Assembly (NCBI GenBank): GCA_963741495.1
Contig: CAVUID010000015.1
Span: forward strand, 372,001-436,000
DNA length: 64,000 nt
Direction of reading: 5' to 3'
From: Sulfurimicrobium sp963741495
Lineage (GTDB): Bacteria; Pseudomonadota; Gammaproteobacteria; Burkholderiales; Sulfuricellaceae
Shown: in pieces, positions 9,204-18,772 of the stretch
How the letters are laid out: each line of letters opens with the position of its first letter
Position numbering within the stretch: the stretch's first letter is position 1
Made by a program: the position numbers and the translations under genes
Notes under the pieces: generated by a model
Databases searched by the model: none
The model's input: the letters and a program-made list of their open reading frames with translations, nothing else
Told to the model about the DNA's origin: nothing

Positions 9204-10785
9204 TTACTGCCGTGATACCTGGACAATGCTTTGCTGAATGGCCGGGAGCGTGTCCTGGATAAATGCCTGCATCGCCAATGCCGCTGCTTCCGGGGTGTCT
9301 TCATAGGGCGAGTGGATTATGATGGCCGCGCCATCGTCCTGTTGCCCGAGCATCCGGGCCTTGGCCAGAAGTAGTTTGGCCAGATAGGGGTTGACGGTAT
9401 AGGTGCCTGCCAGGCTGTTCCAGCTCCACACCAGCAGGCGCTTATCTGGGGCGCGCAGCAAGGTCTGCTGGATGGTTTCGTGCTTGCCATTCAGAGAAAT
9501 CACGTGCGGCGTTTCTCCCACATTGTTCCATTTCGGATGCTTTTGCATCACCATGTAGTTCTGCGAGGTGATCAGTTCGGCGCCCTGGCGTTGCGTCCGG
9601 TAGTAGCCCACATACACGCTGACGGCCATGCCTTCCTTCCGGTAAGTTTGCATGGTGTATGAATCTGGCCCGATGTAGTGGGGTTGCCAGTCGGATAGCG
9701 GGGTATTTTGCTTGTTCCATCCGTTTATGGCATCCGGCAATGCGATCATTAATTCCCTGGCACTGACCGGGCGGCTGTCCAGATAAGCGGCGTAGGCTGG
9801 CCACAAGCCGGCAACAGCAATAATCGCAATGCTTGCCAGAAAAAAAGTGCGGCTCAATACGGTGGTTGCAAGCTTGTCCGTTGGCGAACTGGCGCGGTCC
9901 TTTTTGTGATCTTCCTGATCCTCTCGCCAGATAGCGCCTATCCAGAAAAGCAGCATCATGACGATGCCGAAAAATACCCAGCCATAAATGTAATGATCCA
10001 CGCCCAAAGCCAGTTTCATGTCGCTCAAATGGGCGATCATCACGATCATGTAGGCGCGCAGCCCGTTTGCGATCACCGGAACAATCAAGGACAGGGCAAC
10101 GAAAACCAGCCTGCGCCTGGTGCTGCGGTAGGTCAGATAGGCGTACAGGGTCCCCAGGGTAAACGAGGCGATGAGATAGCGAAGTCCACTGCAGCCTTCA
10201 ACGACTGACCACTGACCGCTGGGGATCGTGAAAAACAGGCCTTCGCGATAAACCGGAATGCCGGTTAATTGCAGAGCAGCCACGACAAAATCGGCAGTGA
10301 AATTCATCATGGGGGGAATCAGAAACTCGCCGGCTGGGACTGCGAAAAACAGGAAGCCGAGAGGAAATGCGATTGTGCGTGCTAGCTGTGCGCCCAGGAG
10401 GGTCCAGACGGCCACCGGGATCATGGCGACGAGGCAATATTGAGCGACGACCAGAACGCTTCCGGCATCAGAAAGAAGCCAGCCGAACCCCAACCCTGCC
10501 AGGGCCAGCAAGCCGCGGAAATCCGGGTGAGGTGTTAATTCGGCGAGCGTTTTGCGTCGCGCCCAGATGAGATAAAGGCTGATGGGGAATATCAGAAAGC
10601 CGTGCGCAAAGGTTTCGGATCGTTCCCAGATGGCAACTGTGGACAACACGGTTTGCTGGAATATAGCCCAGCATGGCCGCAATGGTGGAAAACATCAGGA
10701 TCGTTGCCATGCGCCATGATATTTCAGGCCTGGCAATGCCGGCAGGGGCAGCGGTTGCTTTCTCCTGGTGATTTGTTTCCATCAT
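9204..10785 (-). CDS. xrtA: Exosortase A with C-terminal EpsI domain (frameshifted near N-terminus)
   Basis: This multi-pass inner-membrane cysteine protease/transpeptidase recognises the C-terminal PEP-CTERM signal. In the main frame (10682-9204) the catalytic triad is clear: Cys in VEGCSGLRYL, Arg in ANGLRAYMIV, His in VDHYIYGW. About 240 further residues (ending IQQSIVQVSRQ) match the EpsI/DUF3485 domain fused to XrtA. The true N-terminus (MMETNHQEKAT..., start 10785) is in another frame up to about 10665. Dropping one A from TATATTCC gives a smooth GYFQQTVLSTVAIW join and ~526 residues; the span is 3n+1. Its start overlaps the stp1-like stop by 4 nt. The nearby PEP-CTERM protein at 32469 is a likely substrate. 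Confidence 0.93.
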
Positions 10786-12032
10786 GGCTGTTTTTCCCTG
10801 AGGTCGGTAGTTGTGCGGTTTGCACGGGTTTCTGGTGCTTCTGCTAGTAAGGCATCGACCTGTGCCAAACAGCTATCCCAGTCATAATCAGTCAGAATTC
10901 TAGCCCGTGCTGCTTTGCCCATCGGGCCGCAGGCCTTTTCTGCCAGCAGCGTCCGGATCGTTTGCCCGAATGCCTGGGCGCTGGAGGCAACGTGCAATTC
11001 CTCGCCCAGCGTGGCCTGAATTCCCTCCGCTGCCTGTGGAGACGAAACCACGATTTTTTCCATGGCCATGGCTTCCAGCACTTTGTTCTGCAAGCCTCTC
11101 GCAATGCGCAATGGCGCCACCGCAAGCCGGGCATGCGCGAGGTATGGCCTGATATCCGCCACTGTGCCGGTGACCGTGATGCCGGGCAATCGTGCCAGTT
11201 CATTAACCGCCGCATTCGGACGGGAACCCACGATATAAAAACGGGTTTGGGGGTGCGCTGCAAGAATTGCGGGAAAAATCTCCTCGGCAAACCAGCTCAC
11301 GGCATCTACATTCGGCCAGTAGTCCATGGCGCCTGTGAACACCAGGACTTGTTCGTTCGCCGGGTAAGGGTTGGGATATTCGCGCTCGGGAGAAAAATAG
11401 CCGGTGTCTACGCCATTGCTGAAATAGCTGGTTTTATCCGCACTCTCAGGGGCCAGGTGCTTGAACAGCTCCGCCTCTTCACGTGACACGAACAAGGATG
11501 CATCGAATTCACTGGCTATTTCACGCTCATGGCGCAGCAGCAGTTTGCCTTCACGCCGGTAAAGCCACGAAAGCGGCCAGCGTTTGCTTTTTGCATACTG
11601 AACCCATTTGTCGGAGTCGATGTCGACAAAATCGATCACGCGCCTCCGGCCTCCGGCCTGCCTTACATACTGGGCCATGGCGGATGAAAAAACCAGGATA
11701 CGCTTGACCGGATGCCTGGCCAGAATATCGTTAACCCACGCCTGCATTCCGGCGTTGTGGTAATAAGGCAGCGTCAGCGCTTGGCCGGAAAGCAGGCCGG
11801 ACAGGCTGCGCAAGCGTGCTGTGGAGGGGTTGAGTTTGGCGAAGTGGGTTTCTCCGCAAAATGATCTGGCGGTATCCACATGTCGCCAGTCGGCCTCGTC
11901 ATCCACAAATGTACCCAGGTGTACCCGGTAATGCTGGCTCAGATGCCTGAGCATGTGGAATGAGCGGATCTTGTCGCCCTTGTTGGGAGGGTAGGGCATG
12001 CGGTGGACAAGAAATAGCAATTCTTCAGGCAT
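10782..12032 (-). CDS. Glycosyltransferase, XrtA/PEP-CTERM system-associated (stp1-like)
   Basis: A 416-residue GT-B glycosyltransferase. The N-terminal HRMPYPPNKGDKIRSFHMLRHL and IDFVDIDSDKW are characteristic of the exosortase A-associated stp1 family (TIGR03087). The donor-binding part includes FSNGVDTGYFSPE, VFTGAMDYWPN and RLAVAPLRIARGLQNKVLEAMAM. It probably acts in the cytoplasm on the lipid-linked EPS repeat unit. It is 4 nt downstream of the FemAB-like gene and overlaps xrtA by 4 nt, so it is tightly coupled to the exosortase. Confidence 0.92.
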   Translation of the reverse strand: MPEELLFLVHRMPYPPNKGDKIRSFHMLRHLSQHYRVHLGTFVDDEADWRHVDTARSFCGETHFAKLNPSTARLRSLSGLLSGQALTLPYYHNAGMQAWVNDILARHPVKRILVFSSAMAQYVRQAGGRRRVIDFVDIDSDKWVQYAKSKRWPLSWLYRREGKLLLRHEREIASEFDASLFVSREEAELFKHLAPESADKTSYFSNGVDTGYFSPEREYPNPYPANEQVLVFTGAMDYWPNVDAVSWFAEEIFPAILAAHPQTRFYIVGSRPNAAVNELARLPGITVTGTVADIRPYLAHARLAVAPLRIARGLQNKVLEAMAMEKIVVSSPQAAEGIQATLGEELHVASSAQAFGQTIRTLLAEKACGPMGKAARARILTDYDWDSCLAQVDALLAEAPETRANRTTTDLREKQP

Positions 12033-12036
12033 GGGC

Positions 12037-13086
12037 CTACCCCAGATTTTTCACGATGTACGGGCCAATGAAATTGGCCACGGGCAGGGGCAGCTTTTGC
12101 CAGGCCTTGATGAAAAGCTGGTACTTGGGATTGAGCGGGTTGTGGTCAGGCACGGCCTTGGCCCGGTGCAACTGGTATTCGTAACAGAGCGGTTGCGGTT
12201 CGAAGCCCCAGTTTTTCTTGAAATCGAACGGCCCGGTGCCGCGCTTGCTGCGGCCATAGTCGAAGACCCGGATGCCGCGCTCGCAGGCCCGCCGCATCAG
12301 CTCCCAATACTTGAAATCGTTGGCCGCAAAATTGCGCGCGCCCAGCGTGTCGCCGGCGTAGTAGGGCAGCACTTCATCACGGAAATAAAAGCTCAGCACG
12401 CTGCTCAGAACCTGACCGTCCTTGACGACCGACAGCACTTCGCAATCGTTGCCGAAGGTTTCCTTGAGCAGCGAAAAATAGCGCTTGGGCAGCGCGGGCG
12501 TGCCATGTCGGTGGACATTGTCCGCGAATACGGAAAAAAACCGCTCCACGCCATCATCGATTTCGCTGGTCAGCCCGGCCTTGATGCCTTTTCTGACCAT
12601 CGCACGCTGCTTGCGCGGGATGGCGAGCATGTTCTGTTCCACGTCCGGGTCGAGTTCTTTGCGAAAAGTCACATAGAGATCCTTGCCGGGCCAATCCGGG
12701 TGCATGGTTTTCAGATGGCGGTATTCCAGGTGGTCGACTTTTTGTTGGCTTGCCAGCGCTTGTGCAGCCTGATCCAGCGCTTCCCCGGCGAGTTCTGAAT
12801 TCGTTGCAATGCCGCCGTAGACGCAAAATGGCAGGGAAACCAGGGAATGCCCGAAAAGCCGGCTGTTGATTTCGGCCAGAGGGAGAACGCCTTGTATTTG
12901 CCCATTGGACTCCGCATAAAGGAACCAGGTTTTGTGTCCGAAAGCGCGTTCGATCACCTTTTGCCATCCTGATCGATGAAAGAAAGTGGCTTCGGCGCAG
13001 TTCAGGACGAACTCGTCCCATCTTACGGCATCCGCAGGCTGCATCTGGCGGACGGTCAGAGTTGAAGCGGCAGGAGCTTGAGTCAT
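12037..13086 (-). CDS. FemAB-like acyl/aminoacyltransferase, XrtA/PEP-CTERM-associated
   Basis: A protein of about 349 residues from the ATG at 13086, with a GNAT/FemAB fold: RWDEFVLNCAEATFFHRSGW near the N-terminus, PFCVYGGI, and the C-terminal DYGRSKRGTGPFDFKKNWGFEP block typical of TIGR03019. FemAB enzymes transfer amino acids in cell-wall synthesis. The XrtA-associated branch is of unknown substrate and may add an acyl or aminoacyl group to the EPS. The frame is open 240 nt further upstream, but that stretch overlaps the deacetylase gene and has no similarity. The chosen ATG is 5 nt after the deacetylase stop, which fits operon spacing. Confidence 0.91.
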   Translation of the reverse strand: MTQAPAASTLTVRQMQPADAVRWDEFVLNCAEATFFHRSGWQKVIERAFGHKTWFLYAESNGQIQGVLPLAEINSRLFGHSLVSLPFCVYGGIATNSELAGEALDQAAQALASQQKVDHLEYRHLKTMHPDWPGKDLYVTFRKELDPDVEQNMLAIPRKQRAMVRKGIKAGLTSEIDDGVERFFSVFADNVHRHGTPALPKRYFSLLKETFGNDCEVLSVVKDGQVLSSVLSFYFRDEVLPYYAGDTLGARNFAANDFKYWELMRRACERGIRVFDYGRSKRGTGPFDFKKNWGFEPQPLCYEYQLHRAKAVPDHNPLNPKYQLFIKAWQKLPLPVANFIGPYIVKNLG

Positions 13087-13091
13087 GCGCT

Positions 13092-13961
13092 TTACTCCAG
13101 GAAAATCCGGTCCATGCGGTCCCAGCTGAAATCGCGGGTCAAGGCCTTGATTCGGCCTTCCATGCGATGCAGATTCAAATAGTGGCGGAAACGCGTTTTC
13201 ATGCCGACGCCGTTCTGGCGCGGCTGCCCGGGGTCCAGCTCCCAGGGGTGAAAATAGAATATGCCGGATTGCTTGTCGTGGTTGTTGACTCTTTGCAGAA
13301 ACCAGCGCGAGACCGGGTAGGGCCAAAAGCGAAAATAGCCGCCGCCCCCCGCAGGAAAATTCCGCTCAAGGAGGCGTACCGTGGTCACAGGCAATTCCAG
13401 CAGCCCGTCATTGCCATTAGGGTAAAAGGCAAAGCGGGGCGCATCCGGCATCCCGTAATGGTCGTGCTGGATGGGGTAAATGCTGGAGCTGTAGCGATAG
13501 TCGGCCTGAAGCAGCAGATCAAGCGCCCAGAGGTTTTTGCTGCCGATGGAAAAGCTCGGTGCACGATAGCCCAGCACCTTCTGGCCGCCAATCTCTTCGA
13601 GAATGGCCTTGCTGCGGGTGACATCTTCGAGGAATTCTTCGGCTTTCTGATCGGAAGCTCTGAGATGGGCGTAACCGTGGCTGGCAAGTTCGTGGCCGTT
13701 TTCGACGATACGGCGCACCATGGCCGGGTAGCGCTCCGCAATCCAGCCCAGGGTGAAAAAGGTTGCCTTGACGCCGCCCTCATCCAGCAGTTTGAGAATG
13801 AGATCGATGTTCCCTTCCACCCGGCAGGCCAGGGACGACCAGCTATCCCTGGGAATATGGGGCGCAAAAGCCGAGACCTGGAAGTAATCCTCCACATCGA
13901 TGGTCATGGCATTGCGTATCAGCGTTGGGGTCATCTGATCCTTGTTGGCGGAGCTTTGCAT
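13092..13961 (-). CDS. Polysaccharide deacetylase, XrtA system-associated
   Basis: A 289-residue NodB-fold deacetylase. The metal and catalytic motifs are visible: DVEDYF (22-27) with the Asp pair, and SHGYAH (94-99) supplying the two zinc histidines, then YRAPSFSIG (motif 3) and the C-terminal FYFHPWELDP with its conserved His. This is the exosortase A-linked group (TIGR03006). It removes N- or O-acetyl groups from the EPS chain or an intermediate. No signal peptide is obvious, so its compartment is uncertain. It starts 5 nt downstream of the epimerase gene. Confidence 0.93.
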   Translation of the reverse strand: MQSSANKDQMTPTLIRNAMTIDVEDYFQVSAFAPHIPRDSWSSLACRVEGNIDLILKLLDEGGVKATFFTLGWIAERYPAMVRRIVENGHELASHGYAHLRASDQKAEEFLEDVTRSKAILEEIGGQKVLGYRAPSFSIGSKNLWALDLLLQADYRYSSSIYPIQHDHYGMPDAPRFAFYPNGNDGLLELPVTTVRLLERNFPAGGGGYFRFWPYPVSRWFLQRVNNHDKQSGIFYFHPWELDPGQPRQNGVGMKTRFRHYLNLHRMEGRIKALTRDFSWDRMDRIFLE

Positions 13962-13966
13962 GGCGA

Positions 13967-15127
13967 TCAGCTTTGCAAGCCATTATTCAGCCAGCTGTGG
14001 ATTGCCGCAGCAATTCGTGTCGAGGCTTGTCCATCCCAGAATTCCGGGACTCTTCCAGCCTTGCCGCCGCTCTGCATGATCTCGTCGAATGCTGCCAGAA
14101 TTTTTACCGGGTCCTGGCCGGCGATGGTATTGGTTCCCTCGTCCACTGTGATTGGCCGTTCGGTATTGTTCCTGAGCGTGATGCACGGTACGCCAAGAGC
14201 CGTGGTTTCTTCCTGAATACCGCCGGAATCTGTCAGCACGACACGTGCATTTTTCATGAGGCCCAGCATTTCCAGGTAACCCATGGGAGGCAACTGCACC
14301 ACTTCTGGGACATTCAGCATCTCGCCCAGACCGAATTTTTCGATCATGGCGCGGGTGCGCGGGTGTGTCGGAAAGATGACGGGCAGCCGGGTGCTGATTT
14401 TAAGCACGGTTTCAAGCAGGGTGCGCAGGGCGGCAGGGTCGTCCACGTTGGAAGGCCGGTGCATGGTGAGAACGGCATATTCGCGCTGGTCAGCAACAAA
14501 TTCTGCCTTGCCTGCATCCTTCAGAATCTGAACGATTGGGACGGCTCTTTCCAGGTTGCGAAGCAAGGTGTCGATCATGACATTGCCGACGAAGTGGATG
14601 CGTGATCCGTCTATTCCCTCGCGCAACAGGTTTTCGCGGCCACTGCGTTCGGTGGTAAAAAGCAGGTCGGAGATCTGGTCGGTCAATATCCGGTTGATTT
14701 CCTCCGGCATGGCGCGGTCGAAGCTGCGCAGGCCGGCCTCGACATGAATCACGGGAATGCCCTTTTTCGTTGCAACCAGAGCGCAGGCCAGGGTCGAATT
14801 CACGTCGCCGACCACGAGTACGGCGGAAGGCTGTTTTTCGTCCAGCGCCGGTTCGAATCGACGCATGACTTCAGCCGTCTGCGCCGCGTGGCTTCCAGAA
14901 CCCACTTCAAGATTGATATCGGGTTGCGGAATGCCAAGCGCTTCGAAATACTGATGATTCATGGCAACATCATAATGCTGCCCGGTGTGGACGAGACTTA
15001 CAGCCAGACCCGGCCCAAGATCAGCCAGTGCAGCCATGATCGGAGCCATTTTCATGAAGTTGGGGCGCGCGCCCACGACACAGAGGATGCTAAGCGGAGC
15101 TTTGGAGCCTGGGTTGGAGGTATGCAT
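13967..15127 (-). CDS. wecB: UDP-N-acetylglucosamine 2-epimerase (non-hydrolysing)
   Basis: A 386-residue enzyme with the standard WecB layout: VVGARPNFMKMAP at residues 18-30, VHTGQHYD, VVGDVNST, VIHVEAGLRSFD, HRPSNVD, and LTDSGGIQEE near the C-terminus. It converts UDP-GlcNAc to UDP-ManNAc in the cytoplasm. Within this operon it likely supplies a ManNAc-derived sugar for the EPS repeat unit, and no ManNAc dehydrogenase gene is visible in the window. The gene is 4 nt downstream of the ATPase gene. Confidence 0.95.
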   Translation of the reverse strand: MHTSNPGSKAPLSILCVVGARPNFMKMAPIMAALADLGPGLAVSLVHTGQHYDVAMNHQYFEALGIPQPDINLEVGSGSHAAQTAEVMRRFEPALDEKQPSAVLVVGDVNSTLACALVATKKGIPVIHVEAGLRSFDRAMPEEINRILTDQISDLLFTTERSGRENLLREGIDGSRIHFVGNVMIDTLLRNLERAVPIVQILKDAGKAEFVADQREYAVLTMHRPSNVDDPAALRTLLETVLKISTRLPVIFPTHPRTRAMIEKFGLGEMLNVPEVVQLPPMGYLEMLGLMKNARVVLTDSGGIQEETTALGVPCITLRNNTERPITVDEGTNTIAGQDPVKILAAFDEIMQSGGKAGRVPEFWDGQASTRIAAAIHSWLNNGLQS

Positions 15128-15131
15128 CGAT

Positions 15132-16136
15132 TTAGTCTTTGGGTGGATTCCTGACGCCGGGCAGGTAGAGAATCTGCTTGAGCAGGTCCAATACCGAGAT
15201 GACCGATCTTTCCATTTTGGAAATCCGTTCGTCCATATTTTCCAGCTTGGCTGGCGCTTCTGTAGTCAATGCATTTTCGGTTTGCCTGGGCGTATTCTCA
15301 TCTTCAGCATCCGAGCCGGGAAGATTAAATTCCTGCTGAATGTCGCCTATAACAATATTCACCTCTGAAGTTCCAAAACTGTGAATTTCTTCAAGGTAGC
15401 CCATCAAAAAGAGACGGTCGCAAAGCGTATTGATTTTCCGCGGAATACCACCCGAGTGATCATAAATGGCGGCAAAAGCTTCTTCGCTGATGGAAGGGTC
15501 GCCCAGCCAGCCAACCGTATGCAGCCGATGTTCGATATAGGCGCGGGTTTCCGTGCCATCCATGGGGCCAAGGTGATAAGTGGCGATCACCCTTTGGCGC
15601 AGTTGCTGCATGTCGCTACTTAGTAGCGTTCTCCTGAATTCGGGTTGGCCGAGCAGAAAAGTTTGCAGCAAGGATTTGTCATCGGTCTGGAAGTTCGACA
15701 GCATCCTCAGTTCTTCCACGGTGCGAGGGGAGAGGTTCTGCGCTTCGTCCACCACCAGAAGCGCACGCTTCCCTTGACGGTCGGAAGCGCGCAGAAACTG
15801 TTCAAGCCGGATGAGAAGATCGGCTTTGCTTGCGTTTTCATAGAGCAAACCGAATGCGGCGGCCACCACTCTCAGTGTGTCGTCTGAATCCAGGTGGGTG
15901 TTGACGATTTGCGCTGCAATGATATTTTCTGACGCGAGATTACGGAAGAGATTACGCACCAGCGTGGTTTTGCCAGCGCCGACTTCACCTGTGATAACGA
16001 TGAAGCCCTCTCCTTGTGACAGGCCATACTCAAGGTAGGCCATGGCACGTTTGTGGCCCTTGCTGCCAAAGAAAAAATTTGGGTCAGGCTTTAGCTGGAA
16101 GGGTTTGGCTTTGAAGCCATAATATTGCTCATACAT
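15132..16136 (-). CDS. XrtA/PEP-CTERM system-associated AAA ATPase (ExeA-like)
   Basis: A 334-residue ExeA/GspA-type ATPase. It starts MYEQYYGFKAKPFQLKPDP, has Walker A GEVGAGKTT (50-58), Walker B ALLVVDEAQNL (D130, E131), and a sensor region near LLGQPEFR. The C-terminal ~60 residues are charged and probably extended. This is the TIGR03015 family found next to the chain-length and tyrosine-kinase genes of XrtA loci. Its role is thought to be in EPS or secretion assembly. It lies 10 nt downstream of the outer-membrane protein gene. Confidence 0.93.
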   Translation of the reverse strand: MYEQYYGFKAKPFQLKPDPNFFFGSKGHKRAMAYLEYGLSQGEGFIVITGEVGAGKTTLVRNLFRNLASENIIAAQIVNTHLDSDDTLRVVAAAFGLLYENASKADLLIRLEQFLRASDRQGKRALLVVDEAQNLSPRTVEELRMLSNFQTDDKSLLQTFLLGQPEFRRTLLSSDMQQLRQRVIATYHLGPMDGTETRAYIEHRLHTVGWLGDPSISEEAFAAIYDHSGGIPRKINTLCDRLFLMGYLEEIHSFGTSEVNIVIGDIQQEFNLPGSDAEDENTPRQTENALTTEAPAKLENMDERISKMERSVISVLDLLKQILYLPGVRNPPKD

Positions 16137-16146
16137 CTGTAACCTC

Positions 16147-17715
16147 TTAAAAGCGCATGTTCAGGGAGGCCGTGATGGCATTTTCGCGATAATCGCTGCC
16201 ACTCAGGTTGGAATCCCGCTGGATATGCCGAAAATCAAGCGAACCATTGAGCTTGGGTTGAAATTGTCTTGTCAGACCGAACCTGATCGACTTGGTGTTT
16301 TCTTCCCTGTCGGTCGAAAGCGAAATGGTTTTTGCGTAGCCGACATTCATGTTGCTGCTGGTGCGGGGGGTGATTCTCCAGTTCCATAACAGGTTTGCGC
16401 CCGTTTGTCTGGTTTCGTCGTTTAGCGCAAGGCTGTTTGATCCAAGTAGCGAGCTGTCCAATTCCTGTGCTGTTTGGGCTTCGCGCAAGGTATTGAACAT
16501 GCTTAGAACAAGGGTGTTTTTTATGCCATTCAAGGCTACGGAGCCCTGCAGGCGTTTTTGCAGGAAGTACCGGTTGGTAAAGTAATTGATGGAATCAGAC
16601 AGCGAAGCAGGCAGTTTTGCATCGCGGATGAACGCGTCAACAATCTGCTGGCGCATGGCTGGATCAGGAATGCTTGACGTCCATAACTGATTCAGGAAGT
16701 CTGCGGTGTCAATCGTGGCTGGAAGCAGAAACTGATCTCGCGTGGAGGTGATGTCCTCGCTGTAGCTCAGGTTCCAGGCGGTTTTGCGTGTGCGATGACT
16801 GGCCTTGAGCGCGTAAGTGGAGCCAAAAAACCTTCTTCCGGCACTGGCTGTAATATTGGTTCTTTCGGCTGGTGCCCAGGTGAAACCGGCAGACCAGAAA
16901 GGGCCTTCGGGTGCGCCGCCGATGGAAAGATAGTTGTTTTTTTCATAGCCGCTGGTTGCGTTCAGACTGAATCTGGGCGAAATCACGTAGCGCAGGCTGC
17001 CTGAATAAGTCTCCAAATCAATGGTTCTGTCGCTGTAGTCGATTTCTTGCTTGTTGTAGTTCAAGCCCCATCCCAGAGTCTTGAAAGCTGTTCCGCTATT
17101 CAAGTTGAAGAGGATCCGGTCTGCCTGGCTGGTTGATAATCCGCCTGTGCCTGCATCGACTGAATCATGGGTATAACGCAATTCGGAGGAGGCAAAGCTG
17201 CCAAAGCGGTGACGCAGGTAAGGGCTCAGGCTGTATGTCCGGGTTTCGGTGAGGTTGTCCGTGATATTGGCGTTGTCAGCGGATTGTGTTCCGAATGCGG
17301 AAATATTTTGCTGGCTGACGGAGCCATTGGCATCAAGGTAGAAAAAGTCATCAAGCAGTTCTGCATTCGCGTGTGCATTCAGATTGTGCCTGGTTGTATT
17401 TCGGTTGCCTTCATCCGCATAGACAAGGTTTTGCATGCCATAGCGGGCATTGACCTTCAGGCGGGGGCCTGTCCCCGTCAAGGCGATGCCAGGATTGATC
17501 TGGGTGACGAAATCGCTCTTTTCACTCCCTGACGGCGCCAGTCTGATATTGTCAGAATAGGTTTCTTTCAGATCCAGGGTGGGCGTGAATTTCCACTCTG
17601 CTGCCAGGCCGTGGGAAGGCGTCAGCAACATTGCCGTCGCAGCCGAAAAGATAGCCGAGAGTAAGGCCTTGTGATGGTGTTTGTGTTTTTTCACATTAAC
17701 TGTAGTAGTAGCCAT
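16147..17715 (-). CDS. TIGR03016-type PEP-CTERM system-associated outer-membrane beta-barrel
   Basis: About 522 residues from the ATG at 17715. There is a basic, His-rich N-terminus then a hydrophobic signal segment ending near SHGLAA. The rest shows alternating aromatic/polar strands and ends in ...ASLNMRF with a terminal Phe, as expected for a BamA-inserted barrel. It is probably the outer-membrane part of EPS export or assembly. The frame continues upstream to 17880, but that part overlaps the kinase gene and is rich in Trp/Arg shadow sequence, so 17715 is preferred. It overlaps the kinase gene end by 20 nt. Confidence 0.9.
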   Translation of the reverse strand: MATTTVNVKKHKHHHKALLSAIFSAATAMLLTPSHGLAAEWKFTPTLDLKETYSDNIRLAPSGSEKSDFVTQINPGIALTGTGPRLKVNARYGMQNLVYADEGNRNTTRHNLNAHANAELLDDFFYLDANGSVSQQNISAFGTQSADNANITDNLTETRTYSLSPYLRHRFGSFASSELRYTHDSVDAGTGGLSTSQADRILFNLNSGTAFKTLGWGLNYNKQEIDYSDRTIDLETYSGSLRYVISPRFSLNATSGYEKNNYLSIGGAPEGPFWSAGFTWAPAERTNITASAGRRFFGSTYALKASHRTRKTAWNLSYSEDITSTRDQFLLPATIDTADFLNQLWTSSIPDPAMRQQIVDAFIRDAKLPASLSDSINYFTNRYFLQKRLQGSVALNGIKNTLVLSMFNTLREAQTAQELDSSLLGSNSLALNDETRQTGANLLWNWRITPRTSSNMNVGYAKTISLSTDREENTKSIRFGLTRQFQPKLNGSLDFRHIQRDSNLSGSDYRENAITASLNMRF

Positions 17716-18646
17716 AATATTCTCCGCCGGGGAATGAGCTGGCCTTGTTATAGATAAGGTTGACGACATCGCATGATTCGATTTGCCGAAGGGCTTCCTT
17801 GACCGCCTGTTGTGGCGTTTTTTCAGCAGCCACCACCAGCACAATCTGGCCCATCTGGCTTGCCAGAACGTGCGCTTCACTGGTCAGCAGTAGAGGCGGG
17901 GAGTCGAAAATGACAATACGGTCGCTATAACGCTCAGCAATTTCTTTCAACAAGTCGCTCATGCCCTGGCTCGCCAACAGTTCGGTTGCATGCTTGTTTT
18001 TTCTTCCGGCCGTAAGAATAGAGAGCTTTTCGACGTTGGTTTTAATCAGGACGTCAGCCAGTTCAAGCTTGTCATCCAGAAGGACGTCCAGAAGACCTCG
18101 CTCTGCTTTCAGGCCAAGGTAACCCGGTAATGCAGGCCGGGCCACATCGGCATCTACCAGTAAAACGGTGTGGTCCATTTCCGTGGCGATGCTCATTGCC
18201 AGGTTGATGGCGCAGAAGCTTTTCCCTTCCCCTGCGAGCGCACTGGTTACCATGATCAGGTTGCCATTCTTGATGGCTCCAGGGCCCTGGGTGAAGGCGT
18301 TCTTGATCAAAGGCCGCTTGATCAGGCGGAACTCTTCGGCAATTTGTGTTTTTTCCACTTCCGGCGTGATGATGCCCATCTGCCGCAATTTGGCGAGATT
18401 GATTGTGCCATTTATTGATACCGGGGTTTCGCCAGGCGAAGACGCCTGGTCAAGCACTTTCTCGCGCATGATCGCTGCGCTTGCAAGTTCCTGACCTGAA
18501 TCTGTTGTTGTTTTCTCAGCAACATGGACTGAAGAGGTTTCGTTTTCTTCCTCGATCTTGTTTATTGCTTTTTCGATGATGCTTGCGTGCGTGGAGGTTT
18601 TTCCCTCTTTACCCATTTTTTCTGCTGCTTTTTCAATAATACTCAC
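17696..18646 (-). CDS. XrtA-associated tyrosine autokinase (BY-kinase)
   Basis: A 316-residue bacterial tyrosine kinase of the TIGR03018 type. It has Walker A SALAGEGKS (135-143), Walker A' VLLVDADVARP (161-171), Walker B IVIFDSPP, and a C-terminal tyrosine cluster (GGEYYGYYYS) for autophosphorylation. With the chain-length determinant encoded upstream it should form the Wzc-like pair controlling polymer length and export. The N-terminal motif SIIEKA occurs twice (residues 2-7 and 22-27) with similar following Lys/Glu-rich sequence, suggesting a small internal duplication. Confidence 0.94.
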   Translation of the reverse strand: MSIIEKAAEKMGKEGKTSTHASIIEKAINKIEEENETSSVHVAEKTTTDSGQELASAAIMREKVLDQASSPGETPVSINGTINLAKLRQMGIITPEVEKTQIAEEFRLIKRPLIKNAFTQGPGAIKNGNLIMVTSALAGEGKSFCAINLAMSIATEMDHTVLLVDADVARPALPGYLGLKAERGLLDVLLDDKLELADVLIKTNVEKLSILTAGRKNKHATELLASQGMSDLLKEIAERYSDRIVIFDSPPLLLTSEAHVLASQMGQIVLVVAAEKTPQQAVKEALRQIESCDVVNLIYNKASSFPGGEYYGYYYS

Positions 18647-18772
18647 GCTGCCTCCCGTTAGTATCCATTTCCTTGATGGTCAGATTGACACTTAGGATCG
18701 GGTGTTGCTGAGAATTCCTGGCCCCAGGATTTCTTTTTTGGCCGGAATGTTTGAAATTTGAACGGTGGGATC

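Noticed and set aside
13087..13326. N-terminal extension of the FemAB-like protein
   Set aside because: It is the shadow of the deacetylase gene in another frame.
17716..17880. N-terminal extension of the outer-membrane protein
   Set aside because: The sequence overlaps the kinase gene, is Trp/Arg-rich and precedes a normal signal peptide starting at 17715.
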